Shown in pieces: positions 24,801 through 36,701 of a DNA stretch of 64,000 nucleotides. The DNA is from Camarhynchus parvulus (taxonomy: Eukaryota; Chordata; Aves; Passeriformes; Thraupidae): contig NC_044574.1 of the NCBI RefSeq assembly GCF_901933205.1, positions 21,685,733 to 21,749,732 on the forward strand, in the 5' to 3' direction. The notes beneath the pieces were generated by a model. It was not told where the DNA came from. It did no database searches and was given only the letters and a program-made list of their open reading frames with translations. Every line of letters starts with the position of its first letter. Within the stretch, counting starts at the first letter, position 1. The translations under genes and the position numbers were made by a program.

Positions 24801-27630
24801 CTTTGGATGGTAAAACTGTGGCCTTATTTGTCAGAGCAGTGCCAACAGAAATAGAAAAAAAAATATTTCTCTATTGGACCATGAATTTTCCAGACACTGT
24901 TGCAACATCAGTTGCAACACTTAATTCTTTGTGTGACAAGCCACTACCTGTTGTCCCATTATATAGGCCTTACTAAAATGTGACCTTCATCTTTCTTTAT
25001 AATACTTTGAATCTAGGTGATACAACAGAGGTTTGTGAGCATTTCATTATTGAATACTACTGTTCACACAACAGTATTCATGCTGTACATGCACACATTT
25101 TTGTGACTGTAAGAATGTTGACATGAAGAAATATTCCTCAGAAAAATCAAGTTAATAAATCACCGGTTTATTTTCCATTAAAAAATAACTGCTATGTCTT
25201 CTTCATCCTAGAGAGTATTTTGTAAAATAACAATGCTTGGTCACTTTTGGAATGCAACTTTAGGCATTCAATTAAAACCATATTTAAAAACAACAGAACA
25301 GAGAAATGCCGAACAAATTGAATATAAAATAATTATTTTACCATCTTGTAAAGAGTATTTCCGTCTTCCTCTTTTGCCCGTGAGAAGATTTGAGTGTACC
25401 AGGGGTCCTTTCCAGCCAGGAATCCCATGACTAAGGTTTCTCCACCTAACAGTTTCACATGTCTCACTGAAAACACAGGCATTCAGGAGGCATAAAGCAT
25501 ATTTGCATTGGAGGGTTGAGGAAACAGACACACACACAGTTCTGCATAAATCTCCCTATTTTCTTAAACCAAAGTCCATTCAGATGGCGAATGAGGAATG
25601 TCTTTTCCAGCTCCAGCTTCTTCAAGCGGTTGACTCCTTACAACACAAATACAGGACACCCTACCTACACCAAGAGTAAATCAGAGAACTAGGATTACTG
25701 CTTTCATACCCATATAAATATCCACATGTAGCAATAAAGGGAAGGCATGTAAAAGTAGGCAAGATGTAAGAGCAAAAAAGGTACAGCAGAGATAATACTA
25801 TTTTTGTGACTGATAACAATATATATGACTAATTTCATCATTATTAGAACAAATTAATTTCTCTTCACTTAGTATACAGATACGGGGAGAATAAGGTTGT
25901 CCTTTTCTTTTTGGTATATTTTTAGTTTATTTTTTCTTGATATATATGTTCATCTATGTATAAAGGTCTTTCCCAACTTACATTAAGTGGATTATGTTTT
26001 CTTCTTAGAACCTTCTAGGTCTACTTGCTTGTCTGAAAGCTGTTTTCTGCTTTCTTTAAGTTTTACTTGCTTGCTTGAAATAATAGGATTTTTCCCTACC
26101 ATTCAATATATTGAACCAAAACAAACGAGATAAGGAAGATCTCGGAAATTGGTATACAGGTTAATACTATATTTATTCATGACATTTCATGCACAATTAT
26201 TCAGTTACTGCCAGAGATGTCAAAACAGTTGTCAAATGTTAGCTGGCAACTATTAGTTGATTCAGTAGTTACTCACCAAAATACAGTACTCAGACTGTGA
26301 AATAACCAATAATAATCACTAAATAAGCTTATTAACTCATGAGTTTTATGAGCTCCATTGGTGTTTAAGACCAGTTTTATGAGCTTTGTTGATGCTGCTG
26401 AAAATACTCGAATAAGAATCTTGATAAAAATACTGTGTTTTAGGCAATAGATATCTAGACTGTTTGGAAATGAACAGGTTTTTTTATAAGAATATTCCTC
26501 CAGATACCATAGAAAATATGCTGTTCAGCACCACTGAAAGAGTTAATAGAAAATAAATTGACACCCAGAAGTCACTCAAGACATAAAGAGACTATTTGAG
26601 AATAAAAAAAAGCCTGTAATGGCTCAATTCTAAAAGGGATTATATTGAAGTAGCTTTATTCTGTAAAAAAACCTTTAAACAACACTTCAAGCAACCAACT
26701 TGAAGAATCACAGTATGCAGACAGTAAAAGTTAACTTTGAATAATAAAATGAACACTATATATTGCTCCCACTATGTCCTTGGATATATTGAGTGAATAT
26801 ATGATCTTTAGTGTGTTCTAAAACTTTCCTAGATGTCTTTTACTGAAAACTAAAAGGTGGAAAAGCCATGAAAATAGCAGATGCCATGATACCAGTGGCA
26901 CAGCAAACTATAGCACAGAATCTTCTCATAAGTAAAAATAAATCCCTTGTGCAACTTCACAGGCTGTTGCACTTGTAGCTGAGTATTTCCAGTTTGGTTG
27001 GTGTTTCCCATGTGAATAGGCAGTGAAAAAGCAGCAGCATTTCAGCTAATAAAAAAATGTTCAAACTTAAATTGGCTTTAGTACCACAAAATAAGACAAA
27101 AATAATTTACCTATTTACAGTTATTACAGTCTTCTTACCCTGTGTCCAATAGCATGACAACTTTCTGATCTGTAATGTCAGTGTCATCAAGGAATTTACA
27201 TGGACTCAGACACTTTAGAAACAGCTGAACTTTATTCAGTTGCATGGCACATACGTTACCAAGAAGGTAGTGCTCAGTGCCATACCAAGAACTTTATAAA
27301 TAGTCAAACTTGTGTGCAATCAAAAATATTAACCAAAGCTGATCATGCTTCAAATTTAAGAGAAATTTAATACTACTACTTTTCAAAATGTAGTCAACAT
27401 ACTAGAATTATTTTATCTGTACAGAAATATAGAATTCTCTTTCAAATTAGCAATCTGCCAGCCATACATAAGAAAACAAATATGTTTACAACAAGTATTC
27501 TTGAGCAGGTGTCATATCCCCCTGTAAAAGGGGAGTCGGGGAAGATTGTTTTCGATAGATTTCTCAGACAAAAATAAAGTACAAATGCAGCGATGTTTTA
27601 TCTGAGAACTCTGTATTGATAAAGGAAGAT
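18884..27630. other. Gene-free AT-rich sequence
   Basis: Nearly 9 kb without a recognisable gene or transposon. It holds an ATT array (22891-22920), homopolymer runs such as the T run at 21001-21019, and small hairpins at 23190-23233 and 25051-25080. The part at 23740-24090 looks like possible conserved non-coding DNA. An 80-codon frame at 19252-19494 and a 79-codon frame at 21986-22225 resemble no family I know. Confidence 0.6.
22891..22920. repeat. ATT trinucleotide microsatellite
   Basis: Imperfect ATT units over 30 bases, with two ATATT interruptions. Confidence 0.8.
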
Positions 27631-27640
27631 AAGTGTTCCT

Positions 27641-27692
27641 ACCGAAGGGGGGGACAGAAAAGGGAGCAAAGAGGAGAGAAGAGAGAGAGACA
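27641..27692. repeat. Purine-rich tract (GA-rich)
   Basis: About 50 bases on the plus strand are almost all G and A, beginning with a run of seven G and ending in GA repeats, with only a few C interruptions. It directly abuts the CpG island. Such tracts are found at promoters and as retroviral polypurine tracts; nothing here decides between these. Confidence 0.7.
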
Positions 27693-27698
27693 AACAGA

Positions 27699-27890
27699 AC
27701 GTCAGGACCCCGCGGTACCGCAGGCGCACTGTCAGCGGCAGCTCAGCGGGCGGAGCGTGTGTGCCACGAGCTGCGCGGAGTCTGCGCGGTTCTGGGGCGG
27801 GCCGGGCGCCATTTGCGAGCAGGGGACAGCGCTCCCAGCACAGGCACAGCCCCTGCAGCCGTTTTTCACCTCATGCGTTACACATGTCGA
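27699..27890. promoter_or_regulatory. Isolated CpG island, possible promoter
   Basis: I count about 22 CpG dinucleotides in 192 bases, with GC content far above the rest of the window. It contains the plus-strand decamer CGCAGGCGCA (27719-27728), similar to the NRF1 site, paired CTGCGCGG units (27771-27778 and 27783-27790), GGGGCGGGCC (27795-27804, Sp1-like), and on the minus strand CAAATGGCGCC (27819-27809), close to a YY1 site. These motifs are common in CpG-island promoters. No coding exon is recognisable beside it, so any transcript would be non-coding or start an exon outside view. The alternative is a GC-rich fragment of a retroviral LTR or leader: the minus strand has TGGCGCCC (27816-27809), the first eight bases of a tRNA-Lys primer site, but the match does not continue. 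Confidence 0.5.
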
Positions 27891-28309
27891 GGCATAAAGA
27901 AAAATCAGATTGGTCCCTCTCAGCAAGTCTCTTTCAATATCCATAATTAGAACTGTTTCACACTGGAACAGTCTGAAGCCAAATTCAGGTAGTATAGGTA
28001 AAATGTCTCATGCATTTCTCCCAAACACATCCACAAAACATCAGACGCATCCAGTTTTCTTATTCTGTTGAAAATATCTTCAGGGCAAAGGGCAAACATA
28101 ATTATCCAGAAGCAAATTTGTTCAGTCTTGATTTGTTGTCTCTATGCCAACACATGGATACTGCGCTAAGTAATGGAAATTTTGCCATGTATCATAAGTT
28201 ATCCCATCAAAGTTAATTCCAGAATTGTATTTGGGGAGTTAGGTTACAGCTTTTTCTCATATAATGTAATTCCAAACTCGTATGTTCTGTAGCCCAGATG
28301 GGTCCTAAT

Positions 28310-28452
28310 TTCACAGATTCACAGAGTATTCTGGGTTGGAAGGGACCCACAAGGACCACTGAGTCCAGCTCTGAAGTAAATGGCTCATACAGGGTTTGAA
28401 CCCACAGCGGCATTATGAGAAGCATGCTCTAAACAATTGAGCTCATCTTAGG
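28310..28452 (-). mobile_element. tRNA-Ile/CR1-tail SINE, TguSINE1-like
   Basis: Read on the minus strand from 28452, the element starts with GATGAGCTCAATTG (28446-28433), an altered tRNA A box, continues with TTAGAGCATGCTTCTCATAA (28430-28411) matching the D and anticodon arms of tRNA-Ile, then a good B box GGGTTCAAACCC (28403-28392) and the acceptor end GTATGAGCCATTTACTTC (28390-28373). From GAGCTGGACTCAGTGG (28372-28357) it switches to a CR1-type 3' tail ending in CTGTGAATCTGTGA. Length, about 143 bp, and the junction fit TguSINE1. The B box is nearly intact but the A box is altered. A true tRNA is excluded because the acceptor stem does not pair and the body continues into LINE tail. Such SINEs depend on CR1 reverse transcriptase supplied in trans. 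Confidence 0.82.
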
Positions 28453-31400
28453 ATGAGGTAGTGTTATTTTTGATGTCAGATCCATGTGCTCTGATTCTCC
28501 AAGCAACAAAACAAATGAGGAAAATCTGTAGTTTAATTTAGAATTCCTGAAAGAATAAAGAGTCTGGAGAAATTAAGCCTTTGTAGCCCTGAGGATATTT
28601 ATGTCAAAGCATCAAAACTTCTATCACATTAAGTGAACAAGAAAATAGAAAAAGGACAGTTATTTCACCTGCTCTTTCTCCTGATGGAGAGGAATCATGA
28701 TATAGGGATGTATTCAAAGAGAATGAGTAGTGCTGATGAGTAGTGCTGGTGAAGTCTGATATCATATCTAAACACCAGAAAAATAATTACAGCTCTACAA
28801 AAATTAAGATTCCCCTGGGTTATGAACCATGTGTTGCCTAAAAGCAGAACCAAAATTCTTTTTATATTAAAGACTTAAAAAACCAACGGAAAAAATTTGA
28901 ACTTTCTGTAAGGTCTCAAGACTACTTTTCATTCGCTAACTAGTAGAAGACAACACTGAGAGTAATGATATCTGAACAGACAGTAATTCTATTTTTTCAA
29001 ATGTATTCTCCAATATGCGCATGCAGTATTGACCTGTTAGTCCTGAAAAATAAGATTTTTGCATCTTTCCTTACTATTCACCATCAAAGTAATGCAGAAA
29101 CAGGCCTCTTACGGGAGTAAATCCTTCAGAGCAAATGTCTATGGAGCCAAGAATTCCCCATAGCAGAAACTTCAAACCACTCTCTGTCATTTGTTTTAGT
29201 CAAACTTAGTGTTGAATAAGAAGCTGCAGGGGCAGGCAGAACACAAAATTATTTTGGTGAGACTGAAAGCAAAATTAATATGGAAACATGCCATGGACCA
29301 GACAACATAGTTCTTTTTATATAGAAAAAGCTGATAATCCACAGAACTCCTAAATTCATTATCTGATGAGAACTGCGGAAATTACAGAATTAAATTTGTT
29401 TTGATCCTTTTTTGAAAGAGAATAAAAAGGTGGAAAATTGTCTCCTTTGAATTTTTATGTTTTAATTTTCTTTTTCTCCCCCTTCACCCACACCCAAATT
29501 TGGAAATAAACCATTAAAGTGTGATGCTGTGAAAAGAATGAGGTGAGACCATAAGCAAACTGTCAGAAGAGGCTTCCTCTGTATGGCAAATATTTTATAT
29601 TAGTCAAACATACAGTACATGCATGAGAATGGCACATGACTTTAAAAAATGCGTGTATTACAAGCATACTTGTACTACAGGAAAGTAGGATAAAGGAAGA
29701 TAGAAGCTGCAATTCATCATACAGCTCTTCCATTTTATCTTCTTCGTAAAGCTAATGGGACTGCTCAGTAGAATAAAGGCAATACATTGAGAAATGAAAA
29801 AGATGATCTTTTTTTTTCCATACAGGTATGAGGAGGCAAGACTTCCACCAATATTGTAATTGCACAAAGAATGGGAAAAAAAGTTTAGCAGTGAAGGACA
29901 AGAAATATTTTATGTAGCTGAACTGAGCTAAGCTCTATATTTCTCTCTTCTTAATATTTGCAGCACAAAGCTGCTGTGAGACCCCTTTTTAGTGAATGAA
30001 ATGAATTAATGTGGGATTTCCAACGCTGGATTGGAAGAGCTGGAGAGAACAGTTGTAAGAAGGGAATGGGGGAGCTCCAAGAAAGATTCAGATCATTGTA
30101 TCAACCATTAGCAAATTATTAACCAGCCATGTAATAAAATGCACACATCAGCTTTACTTTGCTCCCATCTACAATGATACATATGCTGTATCTACTAAGT
30201 TAAAAATATTGGAGACAAAGGTACACGCTGAAGACAAAACAGTCTTTTCTGTCATGTTCTCAACCGAATGGATTAACAGCTGTCATTTAATTTCTTTCTT
30301 TTTCAACCATATGGTACAGCACACTTCCAGAATTGTCACTCTAAAGCACTGAGTTAATGAAGTTCTCTACATTTTTTTTTAATTTTCATGATCCATTAGG
30401 TAGGCATTATAGTTCTAGCCACAACTTCTAAAATCCCGTTTGGGAAATGATAACAAATTTCAGAAATGATAACAAATTTCAGAAATTATAACAAATTTCG
30501 GAAATGATAACAAATTAAATGGAAATTTCAGTATTGATTTTCAGAAATGCAGTTTCAGTTATGATTCCTACCCACAGTGTATCAGCAAGAAGTTCGCTAA
30601 CATGCTAGTTAGCAAACAAACACAGTTTCACTCTAAAATATATGGACGATTACTAGGAAAAATTAAACCATATTGTGCCTAAAACTGATTTTAATGTAAT
30701 AATTAGTACTATTTTAATGCAACACTTTTAAAATAAATCAATGAAATTTGGAGCGAGGGAACTAAAAACATAAAACTTAATATAAAGAAGTAGGAGTTTG
30801 GATGAGAGTAATCATGTTAAAGGTCCAGACTAAACAGATATTCAGTATTTAAAATGCATGAGGGGCAAAATGCCCTCAAGCAGTTAGAAATAAACTTCAG
30901 ATTCAAACATGGACAATTTAGAGCAAACTGTACTTTTTCTGTTTATCAGATGTGTGTGCACATGTACACACAGGTATGTACATTTGTCATTTTTTTAATC
31001 TAAAGTTATTGCCCAAGAAACTCATAAATTCACATACAAAAATAACTAAATGTTGAGTAAGGGGCATCATTTAACTTTAACCTCCTGTCAAGGGCCTACT
31101 TATCTATTACAGATAGGTGGAATGCAAATTTAATTAAAAAGAATGCAGCTCTGGGAAATATTATCATTTTTTCGTATCTCGTAAGTGTGCTTCAGATCAG
31201 AACAAAATCTCACTGTAGATAGAATATGTATGTAAAAAATGTTTAAAAAAATCATGCAAAAAGGCTTTTCCTATATGGAATTTATTCCTATATCCATTCT
31301 CAGATTTATTATCAAGCTATTTTTTCTTCAAAGAGCTCTGTAAACACATAGCTTGGTTCAATAAATTTTGGGTCAAGCTTAATTTTAGCTTGACTAAATA

Positions 31401-33285
31401 AGTTTTAAGCTCAGAGGCATATTTGATATAATTTTATCTCCAGAAACTTTCACTATAATTATTATTTTAGTAACTAGGACAATGTTTTCAGTGAAGAGTT
31501 CCTAAGGGGGATGTTTTTTTTATTTAGTCAGTGTGTCTAGGCTCCATGCATTAATCACTTTCAAAGATAGACAAATCAGTTTAAAAGAATAGCTGAAAAT
31601 GTAAACGGGATGTTAAAATCTTCAAAGTGTCTTTAGGACTCTATTAATGCAGCCATACCAAAAATTTTTAAAAAATAAAAACCATTTTCTTAATCTAAAG
31701 TTTCTTGATTTTCTTTAATCCTGACCTCAAATTAAATTAGGCTAATGGCATAGTTCTCTCCTCAAATCTGGCTGTTGTCTTCTGTTAAACTTGGTACCCA
31801 TTAATTAATTTGAACATGAAGAATTTTTTGGCAACAATCAAGAATTCTCGGGGGCACTATATGCTAAAATAACCTTGCACAACCCATAGCTAAGGGTAGA
31901 TTTCTGTTTGCTATTATTTATTATAATACACATTCTAATTTCTATTCAAGGAGACATGAGCACAGCCACTTTTCATTATCTGTGAATTTGCAAAAAATAT
32001 ACATACTCTTACTGTATTCTGACTGCATAAACATGAGATAGTACAAAGATTAAATTAATTTCATTTCTGATGAAGTTATCCCTGCATTATTTTACAGAAA
32101 AATTAACTAATCTTTAGTTCAGCTGTTTCAGACTTTTAAAAAAATGACCAAAATCTCTTTCATCTTTCTTGAAAAAAAGTAGATTTTTGTAAAGTATTGT
32201 AGTTTTCAGCAGTTTAACTAGCATAAATTTGAATTATCAACATAATAGGCAGAAATAATTCCATAAAAACATTAAAACCCAACTATGTACAAGTTCCCAC
32301 TCTGCTTCACTAGGTCTTACTGTTTTTGTAACTTCTATCTAGATGTTGAAATTGTCAGTAAACATTGAATATAGCAGGAATTTATATATCAAATTTTAAA
32401 GGCATCATAGCAATGCTTTACTATCATTCTTCTCTTGAAACATTTGGTTAATTCTTTTTAAATCTCTCTTGTTCATTGGTGTTGCAATTTTAATGTGATA
32501 TAGAGAGCTGATGACTCCTCCCTCTTCTTTATATTGATAGATATTTGCTGTATAAAAACAAGAAAATTGGATGTGACCATCTTACCTTATTCCTTGACTG
32601 GAGAGAGGACATAAGCACATCTGTCTCTTGATAATGGATTCCAGTCTATCCAGGAAATATTAGTGTAAGTTTTCTCTAGACTGAGATATGGTTAGACATT
32701 GAAAAACTTAAAAACAAAACTACCTTAATTTGAATCAAGTATTTCTGGAAATATCTTCTCTTTGTCTAATACTGACTTTGTTGTTCTGAAGGGCATTTGC
32801 AGTTGCACAAGTGTAACTAACATTGTTAAATATTTTTTTAAAGTTAAAACTATTAATTAACTAACATGCTAGATTTTTTCCCTTTTTTTTTAGTCTTCCA
32901 GTGATTAGTTGACTTTTTCTAGAATTAGCTTCAGATATATATATACAGCAGAAGACTCCTTCTGTCACTTTTTCCTGTGACTGTTTCTTAAAAAGGTACA
33001 TAAAGTAGAAGCCTCTGGTATGAGTAGGGCAGGCATATGTGCTCAAATTTATGTCATTTGACAAAGATTTGGGTTTGGGTATTAAATTTCTTAAGAGAAC
33101 TAATCCTTAGAATATTTTTTAGATTAAAGTATTGTGGAGTTGATTTTTTTGAAGAAAAGAGGGAAAACAAAACATAACCTTTATAAACGCATTTTTTACT
33201 GTCCCATGAAAATAGTAAAAAGAAACCATTTACAGCACAATTTCTGTAAGAGTTCATACTAAATGTATTAATAAAACAAAAAAGC
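28453..33285. other. Gene-free AT-rich sequence
   Basis: No gene or transposon is recognised. A 15-bp unit is duplicated near 28723-28752, and a four-copy 19-bp tandem repeat lies at 30444-30517. The rest is unremarkable AT-rich DNA. Confidence 0.6.
30444..30517. repeat. 19-bp minisatellite, four copies
   Basis: The unit GAAATGATAACAAATTTCA begins at 30444, 30463, 30482 and 30501. Copies differ by one or two bases and the last is cut short. High identity among units suggests a fairly recent expansion. Confidence 0.92.
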
Positions 33286-33287
33286 TT

Positions 33288-35218
33288 ACAGTGGATGAAA
33301 AAAAAGGAAAGGTAGCCTGGAAGGGAAACAGAGAAATTGTCCAAGCAGCCAGGGATCAAGTTAGGAAAGCTAAAGCCCTGACAGAATTAAACCTGGCCAA
33401 GGACATCAAGGAAAAGAACAAAAGCTTCCATAGGTACATCAGTGATACAAGGAAGATCAGAAAAAATGTGGGTGCTCTCTGGAAGGAAATGTGGGACCGG
33501 GTAACATAGGACACAGAGAAAGCTGAAATAATCAATGTGGGTTTTTTTGTCTCAGTATCCACTAGCAAATGTTTCAGCCACAGTGCCTGAGTTATAGAAG
33601 GTAAATGTGGGGACTGGTAAGGATGTAGAGGCTCCCGCTGTAGGAGCAGTACAGGTTTGAGACAATTTAAGGAATCTGAAGGTTAGCAACTGTATGGGAC
33701 CTGATGAGACACATCTGCAGGTCCTGACAGAACTGGTGAAGGAAGTGGATAAGCCACTATCCATTATATTTGAGAAGTTATGGCAGTCCAGTGAAGTTCC
33801 CATTGACTGGAAAAGAGGACACATCATTTTAAAAACCATTTTTAAAAAGGTAAAAAGGAAAGACTCAGGGAACGACAGGCCAGTCAGTCTTATCTCAGTA
33901 CCTGAAAATGTCATGGAGCACATCATCCTGGAAACTATGCTAGGGCACATGGAAAATAAGCAGGTGATTTGTGATAGCCAGCAAGGCTTCACTAAGGGCA
34001 AATCATGCCTGAAAACTTCAGTGGCCCTCTGTGATGAGGTTACAGCTTCGGTGGATAATGGAAGAGCAACTGATATCATCTACTTGGACTTGTGCAAAGC
34101 ATTTGACACTGTTCCATACAACAGCCTTGTCTCTAAACTGGAGAGATGTGGATCTAACAGATGGACTACTTAATGGGAAGGGAATTACTTGGATCATTGC
34201 ATCAAAGGACTATGGTCAATGGCTTGATGCCCAAGTATACACCAGTGAACCTCTGGGTTTGGTATTAGGTCTGGCAGTCTTCAGCATCTGCCAATGCCAT
34301 AGACAATAGGATAGAATGCACCCTCAGAAGTTTGCCAAACACACCAAAATATGTGTTGAAGTCCATATCCTGGAAGGAAGCAACGCTATCCAGATGGACC
34401 CTGACAGGCCTGAGAGGTGTGCCTGTGCAATGCTCATGAATTTCAACTAGTTGTAAGAAACTGCACCTGAGTTGCAGTAATTCTAAGCACAAATACAGGC
34501 TGGATGGAAAATGGATTGAAAACAGCCCTGATGAGAAGTATTTGGGGGCGCTGATGGATGAAAGGCTGGAAATGAGCAAGTAATGTGCACTTGCAGTCTA
34601 GAAAGCCAGTCATATTCTGGGCTGCATCAAAAGCGTGACCAGCAGATTGAGGGAGGTGATTCTGCCCTTCTACTTTGCTCTCATCAGACCCCACCTGGAG
34701 TGCTGTGTCCAGTTCTGGGACACCCAACATAAGAAGCATGTGGACTCATTGAAGCAAATCCAGAGGAGGACCACGAAGATGAGAAGAGGTCTGGAGCACC
34801 TCTCCCGTGAAGACAGGTTGGGAGAGTTGGGATCAGAGAAGGCTCCAGGGAGACCTTTTACCAGCCTTCCAGTACCTTAAAGGGGCCTACAGGAAAGACA
34901 GAGAGGGACTTTTACAAGAGTATTATAGTAATAGGTTGAGGAGGAGTGGCTTTAAACTGGAAGAAGGTGGGTTTAGATAAGATATTAGAAAGAAATTATT
35001 TACTGTGAGGGTAGTGAGGTACTAGAAGAGGTTGCAGAAAGAAGTTATGGATGCCCCATCCCAGGAAGTTCAAGGCCACTTAGGATGGGTCTCTGAGCAA
35101 CCTAGTCTAGTGAAAGATGTCCCTGTCCATGGTGGGGTGAGGGAGGGGGACAAAACAGGACAATACTAGATGACCTTTGAAGTCCTTTCCAACCTAAACC
35201 ATTCTATGCTTCTATGTA
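33288..35218 (+). mobile_element. CR1 LINE, 5'-truncated, with 3' tail
   Basis: This is the longest CR1 copy in the window. It retains much of ORF2 (reverse transcriptase, 33291 to about 34880), then the 3' UTR with the phrase CTAGATGACCTTTGAAG (35167-35183), and ends in CCATTCTATGCTTCTATG (35199-35216), the CR1 octamer-type tail. The 5' part of the element, including ORF1 and the endonuclease, is absent, as in most CR1 copies, which are cut short at the 5' end during insertion. Frameshifts and stop codons break the coding region throughout. No target duplication is expected or seen. Confidence 0.93.
33291..34880 (+). pseudogene. CR1 reverse transcriptase (ORF2) remnant
   Basis: The protein copied CR1 RNA into DNA at the insertion site. 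The first readable stretch is 33291-33506, which contains [10 protein letters not shown], a conserved run upstream of the reverse transcriptase. A second open stretch at 33694-34173 holds the palm start: a VSLISVPENVMEHII run, then GFTKGKSC, then YLDLCKAFDTV, which carries the first catalytic aspartate. After 34145 the frame shifts. The catalytic FADD box is changed to FAKH (34331-34342), so both aspartates are lost. Further on, 34635-34880 encodes the thumb side (REVILPFYFALIRPHLE, HKKHVDSLKQIQRRTTK). A 175-codon minus-strand frame at 33552-34079 is only antisense to this. Confidence 0.9.
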
Positions 35219-36572
35219 CAATATATGAAAAGAAAGAAGAGGAGGTAATTTTAAAATCTTTGAGGACTTATACGCACTACCTTGAAAACTGAACTTGAAG
35301 TTATACTAAAGTTATTAAAAAAAAAAACAGAACCAAAAACCAAACCAAACAAAAAACTTAATGCACATTATCTAGGGAATAATGCAAAAACATACCAAAT
35401 AGGAAAATAAAGAAATAAATAAAAATTGATTGAAGTAAAAGGAAAAATTACATTAGAGCTAAAACTATGATAGAAGCCATTTGAAAAAGAAAGCTTCTTT
35501 TGAACACTCTTTTATTGCTTTATTTTTGTTCAATACTTTCTCCACTCAATAATCTTCTTTCTTCAAAATATAGAAGAGTGACTATATAGAATTAATATGG
35601 AATCTTTATAGTAAGAACTGTCCTTTAGTATTAAAAATGGGAACATTTTCTTCTGTTTTGCTGTTTTAAAGTCAGTGTTGGTCTTTAAAGTACTTCTTAA
35701 TATGCTTGACTTACATTGATGTGAATTGGATGTAGCCACATATGATCAGGGCATTCAAAATACTTAAAGATGAGTAGAGAGAGGGAAATCTAGTCTGTCA
35801 ATTGAAAGATGAAAGTCAATGACACTTTCACATTACTACAATGATACTACAATTCTACCTATGTCATTTTTCTTGACATATGATTAACTTTCATTATATA
35901 ACTGAAATGTCCATTTTATTTGAGTATTTAAGAAAAGAACATATCCAGCCCTGGACACACAATCTGAGACACCCCTGAGAATTTTCTCTCCAAAATTTCC
36001 GACAGGGGCTGATGACCTTTCCAAACAGACTGGTCATCCCATTTCATCTTAGAAGAATTATTCATAGCATTGAAACCCAAAAAGAAAACTTCAGATGGCT
36101 TCGAGTTGGATTTAATTGTTTTTAGAAGAAGCAGGCAGGTTCAAATGATCTCTGTCTTCAAAGACTGCTTTTCTGGATGTCAAGAGTTAGTGGAGAAAAT
36201 ACCACTTTTACAGGAAGAACATGAAGCTTTAGAGGTCAGAGCTCTTTACAGACTCAAAAAGCAGTGTATTTAAAGAAATACTGCTTTCATTCACAACTAC
36301 CATTATGATTTTTTTCAGATGTTGAGATCCTGCTTTTAAGAATGACCCTTACTGGTCAGAAGCTTCACTCAAAGGTCTCAAATGATGAGTGTGTCTCTTT
36401 CAAACACCTCAGCAAAGTTTTATTTTCTGAACAAGATATTAAACAAAAACACACAAGACTAATGTTTCTTTGTTCACCTTATTTTCCTGAAGAGAATTTT
36501 TTTTAAAAATTACATTTGGTAGAAATATTATATTGAGTATATTATTATATCTATTGAGTATACATATTACAC
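35219..36572. other. Gene-free AT-rich sequence
   Basis: No gene or repeat family is recognised between the CR1 3' end and the ATATT array. A 67-codon plus-strand frame at 36070-36273 matches nothing I know. Confidence 0.6.
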
Positions 36573-36701
36573 ATTATATTATATTATATTATATTATATT
36601 ATATTATATTATATTATATTATATTATATTATATTATATTATATTATATTATATTATATTATATTATATTATATTATATTATATTATATTATATTATATT
36701 A
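36573..36701. repeat. Long ATATT pentamer microsatellite
   Basis: About 25 essentially perfect ATATT units in tandem. The purity implies recent expansion and probable length variation between individuals. A 72-codon frame through it (36533-36751) is just a translated repeat of Ile, Leu and Tyr and is not a gene. Confidence 0.97.

Noticed and set aside
25051..25080. Hairpin with 8-bp outer stem, considered as a microRNA precursor
   Set aside because: The stem is far too short (8 plus 3 pairs) for a precursor hairpin.
27809..27816. tRNA-Lys primer-binding site (TGGCGCCC on the minus strand)
   Set aside because: Only eight bases match, the expected continuation is absent, and no LTR end (CA) sits directly before it.
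27616..27950. Overlapping frames of 93 and 105 codons through the CpG island
   Set aside because: GC-rich DNA has few stop codons by chance, three different frames are open at once, and no domain is recognisable.
28373..28452. A functional tRNA-Ile gene
   Set aside because: The A box is altered, the acceptor stem does not pair, and the sequence continues into a CR1 tail, so it is the head of a SINE.
30444..30517. A CRISPR-like array
   Set aside because: Units are contiguous with no spacers and the host is a bird; it is a minisatellite.
33552..34079. 175-codon minus-strand open frame, the longest in the window
   Set aside because: It lies antisense to the CR1 reverse transcriptase at 33.7-34.2 kb and has no recognisable domain of its own.
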